DNA of 64,000 nt from an uncultured Duncaniella sp. GTDB taxonomy: Bacteria > Bacteroidota > Bacteroidia > Bacteroidales > Muribaculaceae. The notes under the pieces were generated by a model. That model was given only the letters and a program-made list of their open reading frames with translations, had not been told where the DNA came from and did no database searches. Shown one piece after another: positions 17,537-25,963 of the stretch (position 1 is its first letter; each line of letters starts with the position of its first letter). The position numbers and the translations under genes were made by a program. Location: assembly GCA_910587515.1 (NCBI GenBank), contig CAJULW010000033.1, positions 62,001 through 126,000 of the forward strand, read 5' to 3'.

Positions 17537-18301
17537 ATGAACAGGATTAAGAATATAATCCGTCACTCCGAATTTACGGCTGAAGTGGTGATAGAGAATT
17601 TCTCTATCGCCCGTTCAGCTCGTGTCGGCCACTTTGTCATGATTCGCTTCAATCAGGATTGTCCGCGTATACCTTTTACAATCGTGGACGCGGCTCCTGA
17701 CGAGGGAACATTTACAATAATAATGCACAAAGGTGCGCGTTTGGCAGGCTTGATAAGTTCGCTACGTGAGGGCTATGAGATTGGAGATGTTCTTGGACCA
17801 CTTGGCCAGGCATTTGAGGTTAAAAATTACGGGACCGTGCTATGTAGTGGCGACGGTGTCGGATTTGTTCCTATAATCCCTGTTATAAAAGCATTGAAGA
17901 AAGCTGGCAACAGAGTTATCACAATCCTTTCGGAATTTACTTCTGAGACTTCTTGCTTAAGGGCTAATGTTGAGCCTTACAGCGACGAGATATTGCAATC
18001 ATCTGACGAAAACGCAACGATTGAATTGATGAATGAGGCTATTGAGCGGGAGTCTGTAAACCTTGCCGTTATTACAGGACCTACTCACATGATGAAACAG
18101 ATGGCCTTGTGCACCAAGGCAAAAGAAATACCTACAAAATGCATACTTAATATGGTCATGCTTGATGGTGTCGGCCTTTGCGGAATTTGTCGGGTGATGG
18201 TCGATGGAAAAAGGATGCTTACTTGCATAGACGGCCCGGTTTTTGATGCTCATCTTGTGGATTTTGATCAATTGTTGAATCGTCAGCGTCACTTTGTATA
18301 A
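17537..18301 (+). CDS. Ferredoxin-NADP reductase-like FAD/[2Fe-2S] subunit (NfnA/PyrK-like)
   Basis: A 254-residue flavoprotein of the dihydroorotate dehydrogenase electron-transfer family. The N-terminal FAD-binding barrel has PRIPFTIVDA, the NAD-binding domain has SGDGVGFVPIIP, and the C-terminal cluster site is Asp210-Cys215-Cys218-Cys230 (MLDGVGLCGICR then TCIDGP). One Asp plus three Cys is the unusual [2Fe-2S] ligand set known for NfnA-type subunits rather than the four Cys of PyrK. The stop codon directly abuts the ATG of the next gene, a GltD-like protein, giving the NfnA-NfnB pair. A sulfide dehydrogenase role is another label in use for this family. Confidence 0.82.
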   Translation: MNRIKNIIRHSEFTAEVVIENFSIARSARVGHFVMIRFNQDCPRIPFTIVDAAPDEGTFTIIMHKGARLAGLISSLREGYEIGDVLGPLGQAFEVKNYGTVLCSGDGVGFVPIIPVIKALKKAGNRVITILSEFTSETSCLRANVEPYSDEILQSSDENATIELMNEAIERESVNLAVITGPTHMMKQMALCTKAKEIPTKCILNMVMLDGVGLCGICRVMVDGKRMLTCIDGPVFDAHLVDFDQLLNRQRHFV

Positions 18302-19807
18302 ATGGAAGATAGCAATCTTATATCTCGAGATTCTGAATGGCGTGGCGAGTTGAGGTCTCGTTATTCCACTAAGCAGCGGACATCTTTGCCAAGGGTGAAA
18401 ATGCCTGAGATTGACGCGTCATACAGAGTTACGTGTAATGATGAAGTCAATCAAGGTCTTTCGATCGATCAGGCGGTTCTGGAAGCAAGACGGTGTTTAG
18501 ACTGTCCTGACCCCGGGTGCATGAAAGAATGTCCGGTTGCGAATAACATACCGGCTTTTATTAAGAATGTAGAGCGTCGGCATTTTGACGATGCGCTTCG
18601 TGTCTTATCGTTGACAACGGTTCTTCCCGCTGTTTGTGGACGTGTTTGTCCTCAGGAGAAACAGTGTGAACACGGGTGTATCTACAATAAAATGAAGAAG
18701 CCTCCTGTCGCAATTGGCCATCTTGAACGGTTTGTCGCTGATTTTAATAGAGAAATAGAGGCGAAATCGATTGTTGAAAGAGAAGAACCGACCCACGATG
18801 CGCTTCCGTCATATTTTACTGCTATTAAGATTGCGGTGGTTGGCTCCGGCCCATCCGGTTTGGCATTTGCGGGAGATATGGCTAAGCGAGGATATGATGT
18901 CACGATTTTCGAGGCTTTGGATAAATTCGGAGGTGTCTTGAAGTATGGTATTCCTGAATTCTGTCTCCCGAATTATGTGGTCGATTCAGAGATTGATAAA
19001 CTGAGTCGCCTTGGTGTCAAATTTGTGAAGGATACTTTCGTGGGAAAGACTCTTTCGTATGACGAATTACGGGAGTTGGGATTCAAAGGTATATATATTG
19101 CCACAGGGGCAGGAAAGCCTCGTTTTATGGGCATTCCAGGAGAGAATTTGCCAGGTGTAATGACTGCAAATGAGTATCTTATCCGGATGAATCTGACCCA
19201 CAATGAAATTTATGGACAGAATGGAGGGACGCTCAAACGCAAAAGAGTGGCTGTGATCGGAGCGGGAAATACCGCAATGGATGCGGTCCGTGCGGCTTTG
19301 CGTCTTGGCGCGGAAAAGGCAATGATCATTTATCGTCGTGGAGAGGATGAGATACCGGCAAGGGAAGAAGAGGTCCGACACGCGCGCGAAGAAGGAGTTG
19401 AATTCCTTACGCTTCATAATCCGATTGAGTATCTTGCAGACGACAAAGGCGTGTTGCGGGCTGTTCGCTTGCAGCGTATGACGCTTGGCCAACCGGATGA
19501 ATCCGGTCGTCGTATACCTGTGGCTATAGATGGCGATGTTGTCGACGTAGACGTGGATCTCGCGGTTGTCTGTGTGGGCTTCCTTCCGAATCCGCCTGTT
19601 TCTCTTCCGGATGTAGACCTATCGCGTCATGGGGAAATAATTGTCGATTCCTCATCGATGAAATCCTCTTCTCCTGAGATTTATGCGGGGGGAGACATCG
19701 TGCGTGGCGCGGCTACCGTCATTCTTGCCATGGGCGACGGCCGACGGGCGGCCAAATCCATGTCGGAAGCATTTGAAACTATTATACGTAATACACGTCT
19801 TGATTGA
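18302..19807 (+). CDS. GltD-like NADPH oxidoreductase subunit (NfnB-like)
   Basis: A 501-residue flavoprotein of the glutamate synthase small-subunit family. Two four-Cys groups at the N-terminus (Cys65, 68, 73, 77 and Cys112, 116, 122, 126) should hold two [4Fe-4S] clusters. Then come an FAD-binding Rossmann motif (VVGSGPSGLAFAGD), an NADPH-binding motif (VIGAGNTAMDAVRAA) and a C-terminal GGDIVRGAATVILAMGDG. There is no large GltB subunit, so it is unlikely to be a glutamate synthase. Together with the preceding gene it fits an NADH-dependent reduced ferredoxin:NADP+ oxidoreductase. Its place in a uronate operon suggests redox balancing for the dehydrogenase step (inference). Confidence 0.85.
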   Translation: MEDSNLISRDSEWRGELRSRYSTKQRTSLPRVKMPEIDASYRVTCNDEVNQGLSIDQAVLEARRCLDCPDPGCMKECPVANNIPAFIKNVERRHFDDALRVLSLTTVLPAVCGRVCPQEKQCEHGCIYNKMKKPPVAIGHLERFVADFNREIEAKSIVEREEPTHDALPSYFTAIKIAVVGSGPSGLAFAGDMAKRGYDVTIFEALDKFGGVLKYGIPEFCLPNYVVDSEIDKLSRLGVKFVKDTFVGKTLSYDELRELGFKGIYIATGAGKPRFMGIPGENLPGVMTANEYLIRMNLTHNEIYGQNGGTLKRKRVAVIGAGNTAMDAVRAALRLGAEKAMIIYRRGEDEIPAREEEVRHAREEGVEFLTLHNPIEYLADDKGVLRAVRLQRMTLGQPDESGRRIPVAIDGDVVDVDVDLAVVCVGFLPNPPVSLPDVDLSRHGEIIVDSSSMKSSSPEIYAGGDIVRGAATVILAMGDGRRAAKSMSEAFETIIRNTRLD

Positions 19808-19881
19808 GAATTCCGTTTGCTTGATCAGGATTTATATTTATCGGTAACTTATTTTACCAAATTAAATACCATCAATTATTT

Positions 19882-20901
19882 ATGAAAGTTGTTACTTTAG
19901 GCGAGATTATGCTCCGCCTTTCTCCCGCAGGGAACTATCGCTTCGTGCAAGTGGATAATTTTGATGTCATTTGGGGTGGCGGTGAAGCGAATGTGGCTGT
20001 AAGTTGCGCTAATTATGGTCATGACGCATACTTCGTATCCAAATTACCCAAACATGAAATAGGTCAGGCTGCCGTCAACGCACTCCGTCGTTATGGAGTC
20101 CATACAGACCATATCGCTCGTGGAGGAGATCGTGTCGGTATATATTATTGTGAGACCGGAGCCTCGATGCGTCCTTCAAAGGTTATATATGACCGTGCCA
20201 ATTCCGCTATTTCGGAGGCTGATCCTGAGGATTTCGATTTTGACGCAATCATGGAAGGAGCTGACTGGTTCCATTGGAGCGGTATCACTCCGGCTATCAG
20301 CGATAAGGCTGCGGAACTGACTCGTCTTGCATGTGAGGCAGCAAAACGCCACGGTGTTACTGTGTCTGTCGATCTTAATTTCCGTAAGAAGCTTTGGACC
20401 AAAGAAAAAGCTCAATCTATCATGCGCCCCCTTATGCAATATGTCGATGTGTGTATCGGAAACGAGGAGGATGCTGAACTCTGCCTTGGCTTTAAGCCGG
20501 ATGCCGACGTGGAAGGCGGTGAGACCAATGCCGAAGGCTACAAGGGTATATTCAAGGCTATGGCAAAGGAATTTGATTTCAAATACGTAATCTCTACTCT
20601 CCGTGAATCGTTCTCCGCTACTCACAACGGTTGGAAAGCAATGATATACAATGGCAGCGAGTTTTACGAATCAAAACGTTATGACATCAATCCTATCATT
20701 GACCGTGTAGGTGGTGGCGATTCCTTCTCGGGTGGCATTATCCACGGTTTGATGACCATGCCTAATCAGGCCGATGCCCTTGAATTCGCTGTCGCAGCAT
20801 CCGCGTTAAAGCACACCGTTCCAGGTGACTTCAATCTCGTTTCTGTTGAAGAGGTTAACTCGCTTGCCGGTGGTAACGCCAACGGTCGTGTACAGCGTTG
20901 A
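19882..20901 (+). CDS. kdgK: 2-keto-3-deoxygluconate kinase
   Basis: A 339-residue PfkB/ribokinase-family kinase that phosphorylates KDG to KDPG with ATP in the cytoplasm. Motifs: start MKVVTLGEIMLRLSP, the GGGEANVA sugar-binding signature near residue 35, FHWSGITPA, SVDLNFRKKLW, and the catalytic-base region DRVGGGDSFSGG near residue 280. It ends the operon, 74 bp after the GltD-like gene, and is followed by a terminator. The KDPG aldolase that would finish the path to pyruvate and glyceraldehyde-3-phosphate is not in this window. Confidence 0.92.
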   Translation: MKVVTLGEIMLRLSPAGNYRFVQVDNFDVIWGGGEANVAVSCANYGHDAYFVSKLPKHEIGQAAVNALRRYGVHTDHIARGGDRVGIYYCETGASMRPSKVIYDRANSAISEADPEDFDFDAIMEGADWFHWSGITPAISDKAAELTRLACEAAKRHGVTVSVDLNFRKKLWTKEKAQSIMRPLMQYVDVCIGNEEDAELCLGFKPDADVEGGETNAEGYKGIFKAMAKEFDFKYVISTLRESFSATHNGWKAMIYNGSEFYESKRYDINPIIDRVGGGDSFSGGIIHGLMTMPNQADALEFAVAASALKHTVPGDFNLVSVEEVNSLAGGNANGRVQR

Positions 20902-20949
20902 TAAAATATAGTCAGTGCTCTTGTGATATAAGACCTTGACATAATTAAT

Positions 20950-20991
20950 AAAGAAGTCCGGACATATACTGTTTCGGGCTTCTTTGCTTTT
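20950..20991 (+). terminator. Terminator of the uronate operon
   Basis: An 11-bp stem with one G-U pair (20950-20960 with 20975-20985) then a T-rich run. Its end overlaps the -33 element of the ftsY promoter. Confidence 0.75.
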
Positions 20992-21020
20992 GGATAATAT
21001 AGAAAAATTGAGTAATTTTG
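20989..21020 (+). promoter_or_regulatory. Promoter of ftsY
   Basis: TTTG (20989-20992), 20-nt spacer, TAATTTTG (21013-21020): a full match to the Bacteroidetes consensus. It lies about 20 nt before the ATG at 21041 and therefore argues against the longer in-frame start at 20984. Confidence 0.7.
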
Positions 21021-21040
21021 CGCTTCTAATCAGTTTGTAT

Positions 21041-22003
21041 ATGGGATTTTTCAATTTCTTCTCCCGCGAAAAAAAAGAGACTCTTGACAAGGGGCTCGAA
21101 AAGACCCAGCGAGGTCTGTTTGACCGTCTATCACATGCTATCGCAGGCAAATCCACCATTGACGATGAAGTGCTTGATAATCTTGAGGAAGTTTTTGTGA
21201 CTTCGGATGTAGGTGTCGACACGACACTTCGGATAATAGACCGTATACAGCAAAGGGTGGCAAGAGACAAATATGTAGGTTCGTCTGAACTTAACCGTCT
21301 GCTGTGTGAAGAAATCGCGGATATGCTTGCAGAGAACAGCGATGAATCTTCGATGGATGATTTTACTGTCCCTGAGTCCCATAAACCGCATGTTATCATG
21401 GTTGTCGGTGTCAATGGAGTCGGTAAGACGACAACCATAGGCAAAATGGCCGCCCAATTTAAAAAAGCCGGCAATAGAGTAGTTCTCGGAGCTGCGGATA
21501 CATTCAGGGCTGCAGCCATAGAGCAACTTGAGGAATGGGGACGTAGGGCTGATGTTCCCGTGATAAAACAAAAACTTGGTGCGGATCCCGCTTCGGTGGC
21601 ATACGATACATTGCAAAGCGCGATCGCAAACAATGCTGATGTCGTTATTATTGATACAGCCGGTCGTCTTCATAATAAAAAAGGACTGATGGATGAATTG
21701 ACGAAAGTCAAAAACGTGATGCAGAAACTTGTTCCGGCTGCCCCTCACGAAGTATTGCTTGTGCTTGACGGCTCTACAGGGCAAAACGCCTTTGAGCAGG
21801 CCCGTCAGTTCGTCGCTGCTACGCAAGTCAATGAACTTGCGATAACGAAACTTGACGGCACGGCTAAAGGAGGTGTTGTAATAGGCATAAGCGACCAATT
21901 CAATATTCCTGTGAAATACATTGGTCTTGGAGAAGGAATTGAAGATCTCCAGGTTTTTCATAAAAAAGAATTTGTTGAATCTCTTTTCGGTGAAAAGGCG
22001 TGA
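21041..22003 (+). CDS. ftsY: Signal recognition particle receptor FtsY
   Basis: A 320-residue SRP GTPase that docks SRP-ribosome complexes at the inner membrane. It has a very short N-terminal region (MGFFNFFSREKKE) instead of the long acidic A domain of E. coli, then the N domain and the G domain with GVNGVGKT (123-130), ADTFRAAA, DTAGR and TKLDGTAKGG. The ATG at 21041 is chosen because the promoter sits inside the upstream extension. The stop overlaps a GTG just upstream of rimO, so the two are likely co-expressed. Confidence 0.96.
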   Translation: MGFFNFFSREKKETLDKGLEKTQRGLFDRLSHAIAGKSTIDDEVLDNLEEVFVTSDVGVDTTLRIIDRIQQRVARDKYVGSSELNRLLCEEIADMLAENSDESSMDDFTVPESHKPHVIMVVGVNGVGKTTTIGKMAAQFKKAGNRVVLGAADTFRAAAIEQLEEWGRRADVPVIKQKLGADPASVAYDTLQSAIANNADVVIIDTAGRLHNKKGLMDELTKVKNVMQKLVPAAPHEVLLVLDGSTGQNAFEQARQFVAATQVNELAITKLDGTAKGGVVIGISDQFNIPVKYIGLGEGIEDLQVFHKKEFVESLFGEKA

Positions 22004-22026
22004 GCGGCGCCGAAACGATAGATAAA

Positions 22027-23349
22027 ATGTCTAAACAAGTTGCAGTCATAACGCTTGGGTGTTCAAAGAATCTGGTTGATTCGGAAAGATTGATGAGGAT
22101 GTTGTCTGATGTCGGTTACTCGGTTTCAGATGCAGCCTCTGAAAAATTTTTGTCATCGGACGGTCTGAAGATTGTCGTTATAAACACTTGCGGTTTTATA
22201 GGTGATGCCAAAGAAGAGTCGATTAACGAAATACTCTCATGGTGTCGGTTGCGTTCTGAGGGAAAAATCCAAGGACTGTACGTTATGGGTTGTTTGTCGC
22301 AGAGGTATTCGGAACTGCTTCCGGTCGAAATACCGGAAGTCGACAAATGGTACGGCAAGACTGATTGGAGCGCGATGTTGAAAGACCTTGCTCATCGTTC
22401 CCCCGGTTCAGCTCCGTATGACCGTGTGATTACCACACCTCGTCATCACGCATATCTTAAAATAGCCGAAGGGTGCGACCGATTCTGCTCTTTCTGTGCG
22501 ATACCGCTTATCACCGGACGTTACAGATCAAGGCCGATAGAAGAGATCGTAGATGAAGTAAAATTGCTTGTGTCGCGAGGGGTTGTCGAATTCAATGTGA
22601 TAGCTCAGGATTTGACAAGTTATGGGAAAGACATATACGGCAGAGTCGAGATTGCCCGTTTGGTTGATGAAATCGCTGGGATTGACGGGGTGAAGTGGAT
22701 ACGTCTTCATTATGCCTATCCAAAAGGATTTCCAATGGACTTGCTTGATGTGATGGCGTCGCGTCCCAATGTATGTAAATATATCGATATAGCTCTCCAG
22801 CATGTATCGGACCGCGTGCTCGAAAATATGCGTAGGCATATCACAGGTAAGGAAACCCGTGAGTTGATTGCTGAGATGCGACGTCGTGTACCAGGCATTC
22901 ACATACGTACTACCTTGATGGTGGGATTTCCGGGCGAAGGCGATTCTGAGTTTTCGGAGTTGCTCGATTTTGTAAAAGAGCAACGTTTTGAACGTATGGG
23001 GGCGTTTGCCTATTGCGAGGAAGAAGATACATACGGGGCATTGAATTTTTCCGACTCTGTTTCGCAAGATGTCAAAAATGAACGATTGGATAGACTGATG
23101 ATGCTTCAGGAATCCATTTCTAATGAAATCCAAGAGAAAAAGGTCGGGAAAACATTGCGGGTTATCATTGATCGTGAAGAACCGGAATTTTATGTCGGTC
23201 GTAGCGAATTTGATTCTCCGGAAGTCGATCCGGAGGTTCTTGTAGCAAAGACAATACCTCTTGAAAAAGGTATGTTCTACAATGTAAAAATCATTTCAGC
23301 CTTACCGTTCGAATTGATGGCGGAGGTGGTTGTTGATAGCGATATTTAA
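22027..23349 (+). CDS. rimO: Ribosomal protein S12 methylthiotransferase RimO
   Basis: A 440-residue radical SAM enzyme that adds a methylthio group to an Asp of ribosomal protein S12. The N-terminal UPF0004 domain begins with ITLGCSKNLVDSE and supplies Cys12, Cys55 and Cys89 for one [4Fe-4S] cluster. The radical SAM CxxxCxxC is Cys150, Cys154, Cys157 (GCDRFCSFCAIP). A C-terminal TRAM domain closes the protein. Start choice: ATG 22027 gives the usual length; a GTG at 22000 overlapping the ftsY stop would add nine residues. The stop shares its last base with the next ATG (TAATG). Confidence 0.96.
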   Translation: MSKQVAVITLGCSKNLVDSERLMRMLSDVGYSVSDAASEKFLSSDGLKIVVINTCGFIGDAKEESINEILSWCRLRSEGKIQGLYVMGCLSQRYSELLPVEIPEVDKWYGKTDWSAMLKDLAHRSPGSAPYDRVITTPRHHAYLKIAEGCDRFCSFCAIPLITGRYRSRPIEEIVDEVKLLVSRGVVEFNVIAQDLTSYGKDIYGRVEIARLVDEIAGIDGVKWIRLHYAYPKGFPMDLLDVMASRPNVCKYIDIALQHVSDRVLENMRRHITGKETRELIAEMRRRVPGIHIRTTLMVGFPGEGDSEFSELLDFVKEQRFERMGAFAYCEEEDTYGALNFSDSVSQDVKNERLDRLMMLQESISNEIQEKKVGKTLRVIIDREEPEFYVGRSEFDSPEVDPEVLVAKTIPLEKGMFYNVKIISALPFELMAEVVVDSDI

Positions 23350-24512
23350 TGGAATTTGATAGTCTGACAGTGGATGCGGTCAATACTTGTCTTTATGATG
23401 GTATACCGTTTGTCCTTTTTGCGCTTCCGGGGCAGGATATGTTCCGTTTCTATGCGTCTATGCCTGATGGCGAAGGCCGGTCTTACGCTTTCGATGATGA
23501 AAAAAGCGACTGCTTTTTCATAAATTTTTTCGATAATGACGAACCGTATACAGCCGGTATAAGGTTTGATATGGATGAATTGCAGGTGTTGGAGAGAGAG
23601 AGGGCCTGTCCGGTGGTATCGCGTGAGGCTGAGATCAGGCCTCGGATTGCAGGTACTTTCCGTGCCAGTTATCATGACGCTTTCAGCAGGGTGATTCCCA
23701 GATTGAAAATAGATGGAGGTAAGGTTGTTTTATCACGGCATCGATCAATATTCACAAGAAAATTTCCAGTAGAGATCGCCGGTGAATATTTCGCTTTGAC
23801 AAGTTCGACTTTCCGCTATCTGTGCTACACTAAAGAAACAGGGATATGGCTTGGATCTACTCCGGAATTGCTCCTCGAGACAGATAAGTCCCGTAAAGAG
23901 ATCCGTACAATGTCGCTTGCGGGAACAAGGCTTGTGTCTGATGAAAGTCCATGGGATGATAAAAACTTGTCTGAACAATCGATTGTCACATCTTATATAT
24001 CAAAAAAACTTGTGGATGTCGGCCTTGACGTAAAAATAGGAGAATTGTGTGAGCACAGGTTTATGAATATAAAACATCTTTGCAATGAGATAACAGCGCA
24101 TGGCGATGTAGATATCTCGGAGTTGATGGGGCGGCTTAGCCCGACACCTGCTGTCGCGGGCTATCCTCGTGCAAGAGCCATAGAAGAGATAGGTCTTTAT
24201 GAAACGCATCGTCGTCATTGTTATGGCGGATATGTCGGTGTCAGGATTGATGGCGATTATCATTCGTATGTCAACCTGCGTTGTGCGTTCATGGCTCCTG
24301 CGCTATACAATGACCAGCCCGGATGGCTGTCCAATCTTTATGCCGGAGGAGGAATCGTAAGCGCGTCAAATGAGGATGAGGAGTGGAACGAAACATTTGC
24401 TAAAACGGAAATGCTTGCGCGTATAACGCTTGGAGAAGATAGCACGGATGGTTATGAGGGTTCGATGCTCACTCCGGGCACGGTCAAGATTCTTGATTCA
24501 CCTATGTATTAG
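23349..24512 (+). CDS. menF: Isochorismate synthase (chorismate-binding family)
   Basis: A 387-residue chorismate-utilising enzyme. The C-terminal catalytic domain has TMSLAGTRL, EHRFMNIKHLC, LSPTPAVAGYPR, HRRHCYGGYVG and LYAGGGIVSAS, the usual chorismate-site and Mg2+-site segments. In Bacteroidales such a gene normally opens the menaquinone pathway (chorismate to isochorismate), but menD and the other men genes do not follow here. It is coupled to rimO by the TAATG overlap, an unrelated partner. A salicylate or anthranilate role is less likely, because no partner subunit is nearby. Confidence 0.85.
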   Translation: MEFDSLTVDAVNTCLYDGIPFVLFALPGQDMFRFYASMPDGEGRSYAFDDEKSDCFFINFFDNDEPYTAGIRFDMDELQVLERERACPVVSREAEIRPRIAGTFRASYHDAFSRVIPRLKIDGGKVVLSRHRSIFTRKFPVEIAGEYFALTSSTFRYLCYTKETGIWLGSTPELLLETDKSRKEIRTMSLAGTRLVSDESPWDDKNLSEQSIVTSYISKKLVDVGLDVKIGELCEHRFMNIKHLCNEITAHGDVDISELMGRLSPTPAVAGYPRARAIEEIGLYETHRRHCYGGYVGVRIDGDYHSYVNLRCAFMAPALYNDQPGWLSNLYAGGGIVSASNEDEEWNETFAKTEMLARITLGEDSTDGYEGSMLTPGTVKILDSPMY

Positions 24513-24565
24513 AGATGTTGCCAACTGCGTTATAAAAGTTCAATGATCGTTTTTTTGAAAATACA

Positions 24566-25963
24566 ATGAAAAAAGGTTCACCGCTACTGATTCTGATAAT
24601 AGCTTTTGTTATTGTGGCTGGAGTATCTCTGTTGCCCCTTTCGCGTTTGACTGACGGGCGCGTGAAAGATTTTAGCCTATTCAGCGATATTCTGAAGGAA
24701 GTGAGTGTTATCGAAGGAGAACCTTCATATTCAGAGGCGGAAAGTATCGATCCCGAGCTTGTGAAAGCGCAGGAGGAAGATGATAATAAAGACAATATAT
24801 CCGGAATCATTGCTCAGACTGATTCAGTAAGTGTCCAGAAAATAGACACTATTATTTCTCCGGTCAAGCCATCTCGAGTAGGAGAATTGGTTTGTGTGGA
24901 AGACTATACCACAATGGGGGTAGGTTTCGCTAATCTGAAATCGTCATTGAACGGTGGATCGGTAACACGAATAGCAGTCGTTGGCGATTCATATATAGAG
25001 GGTGATATATTTACACAGGATTTGCGTGAGATGTTTCAGGATGAATACGGTGGGTCCGGTGTCGGTTATGTAAACATGCATTCCGATTTCCCCGGCTTTC
25101 GTCGGTCAGTGAAGCAGGGTGGTTCTGGTTGGCGCATATTTATGTCAAATAAGAAAGCTGATCGTAAATATCTCGGATTGTCTGAGCAATATGCCATGCC
25201 TAAAGGCAATGCTTTGTCGACATATAAGGGTTCGTCGGCTTGTAGGCATAACAAGTCATGGGACAGATCGCGATTCTTGTTTATTTCTCCAGACGATATC
25301 ACAATCAGTGTTAAAACTGATGTCCAGGATTGGGAAGAACGCAATATCACAGGTTCTGAGTCCGTTCAATGTGTGGAAGTTACCGGACCGGTATCTGAAT
25401 TTGGTATTAAGACATCTTCGCCGTCTCTCATTGGACTTGGTGTATGGCTTGACGGTGAGTCTGGCGTGAGCCTTGATTGCATGTCGTCAAGAGGATTTTC
25501 AGGCATAACCTTGAGCCGAATAGATACCGGGCTTTGCCATGAGATGTCTTCATTCATTGATTACGACCTCATTATCCTTGAATTCGGTATAAATGCCATG
25601 AGCGCCAAGCAAAGGAATTATAGCGTGTACGCATCACGAATGGTTGACGTTATCAATCACGTACGTCAATGCTATCCTCACTCAGATATTCTTTTGATGG
25701 GTATCGGTGACAGAGGCGAGCGTCGTGGGGCACAGGTAAAGTCTATGGCTACCGCTGTTGCCATGATAGATGCACAACGGGATGCGGCCCGTAGAGCGCA
25801 CTGTCTGTTTTGGGATACGCGCGAAGCTATGGGGGGTGAGGATGCCGTGGTACAATGGAGTTCTACCGGTCTGATGAACAAAGACTATATTCATCTTACG
25901 CATAAAGGGGGAGGGCGTCTTGCCAAAGAACTTTTTAATGCTATTCAACACGATTTAAAATGA
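24566..25963 (+). CDS. Membrane-anchored SGNH/GDSL-type hydrolase-like protein
   Basis: A 465-residue protein with an N-terminal hydrophobic anchor (residues 6-25) and a periplasmic or cell-surface SGNH domain. The block I motif is GDSYIEGD with the nucleophile at Ser142; block III resembles LEFGINAMS; block V is KDYIHLTHKGG with the Asp-His pair. SGNH proteins next to MBOAT enzymes usually move or remove acetyl groups on polysaccharides or peptidoglycan. It overlaps the second SGNH gene by 4 bp (ATGA). The substrate is unknown. Confidence 0.8.
   Translation: MKKGSPLLILIIAFVIVAGVSLLPLSRLTDGRVKDFSLFSDILKEVSVIEGEPSYSEAESIDPELVKAQEEDDNKDNISGIIAQTDSVSVQKIDTIISPVKPSRVGELVCVEDYTTMGVGFANLKSSLNGGSVTRIAVVGDSYIEGDIFTQDLREMFQDEYGGSGVGYVNMHSDFPGFRRSVKQGGSGWRIFMSNKKADRKYLGLSEQYAMPKGNALSTYKGSSACRHNKSWDRSRFLFISPDDITISVKTDVQDWEERNITGSESVQCVEVTGPVSEFGIKTSSPSLIGLGVWLDGESGVSLDCMSSRGFSGITLSRIDTGLCHEMSSFIDYDLIILEFGINAMSAKQRNYSVYASRMVDVINHVRQCYPHSDILLMGIGDRGERRGAQVKSMATAVAMIDAQRDAARRAHCLFWDTREAMGGEDAVVQWSSTGLMNKDYIHLTHKGGGRLAKELFNAIQHDLK

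Noticed and set aside
18302..19807. Glutamate synthase small subunit (gltD)
   Set aside because: No GltB-like large subunit is adjacent, and the gene is joined to an NfnA-like subunit, so NfnB is the better reading.
20984..21040. Longer ftsY N-terminus starting at 20984
   Set aside because: The extension overlaps a good -33/-7 promoter ending at 21020; translation from 21041 fits the family start.
20806..21961. Long minus-strand open frames opposite kdgK and ftsY (275 and 276 codons)
   Set aside because: Both are antisense shadows of clear genes and cross the ftsY promoter and the operon terminator; no protein-like motifs.
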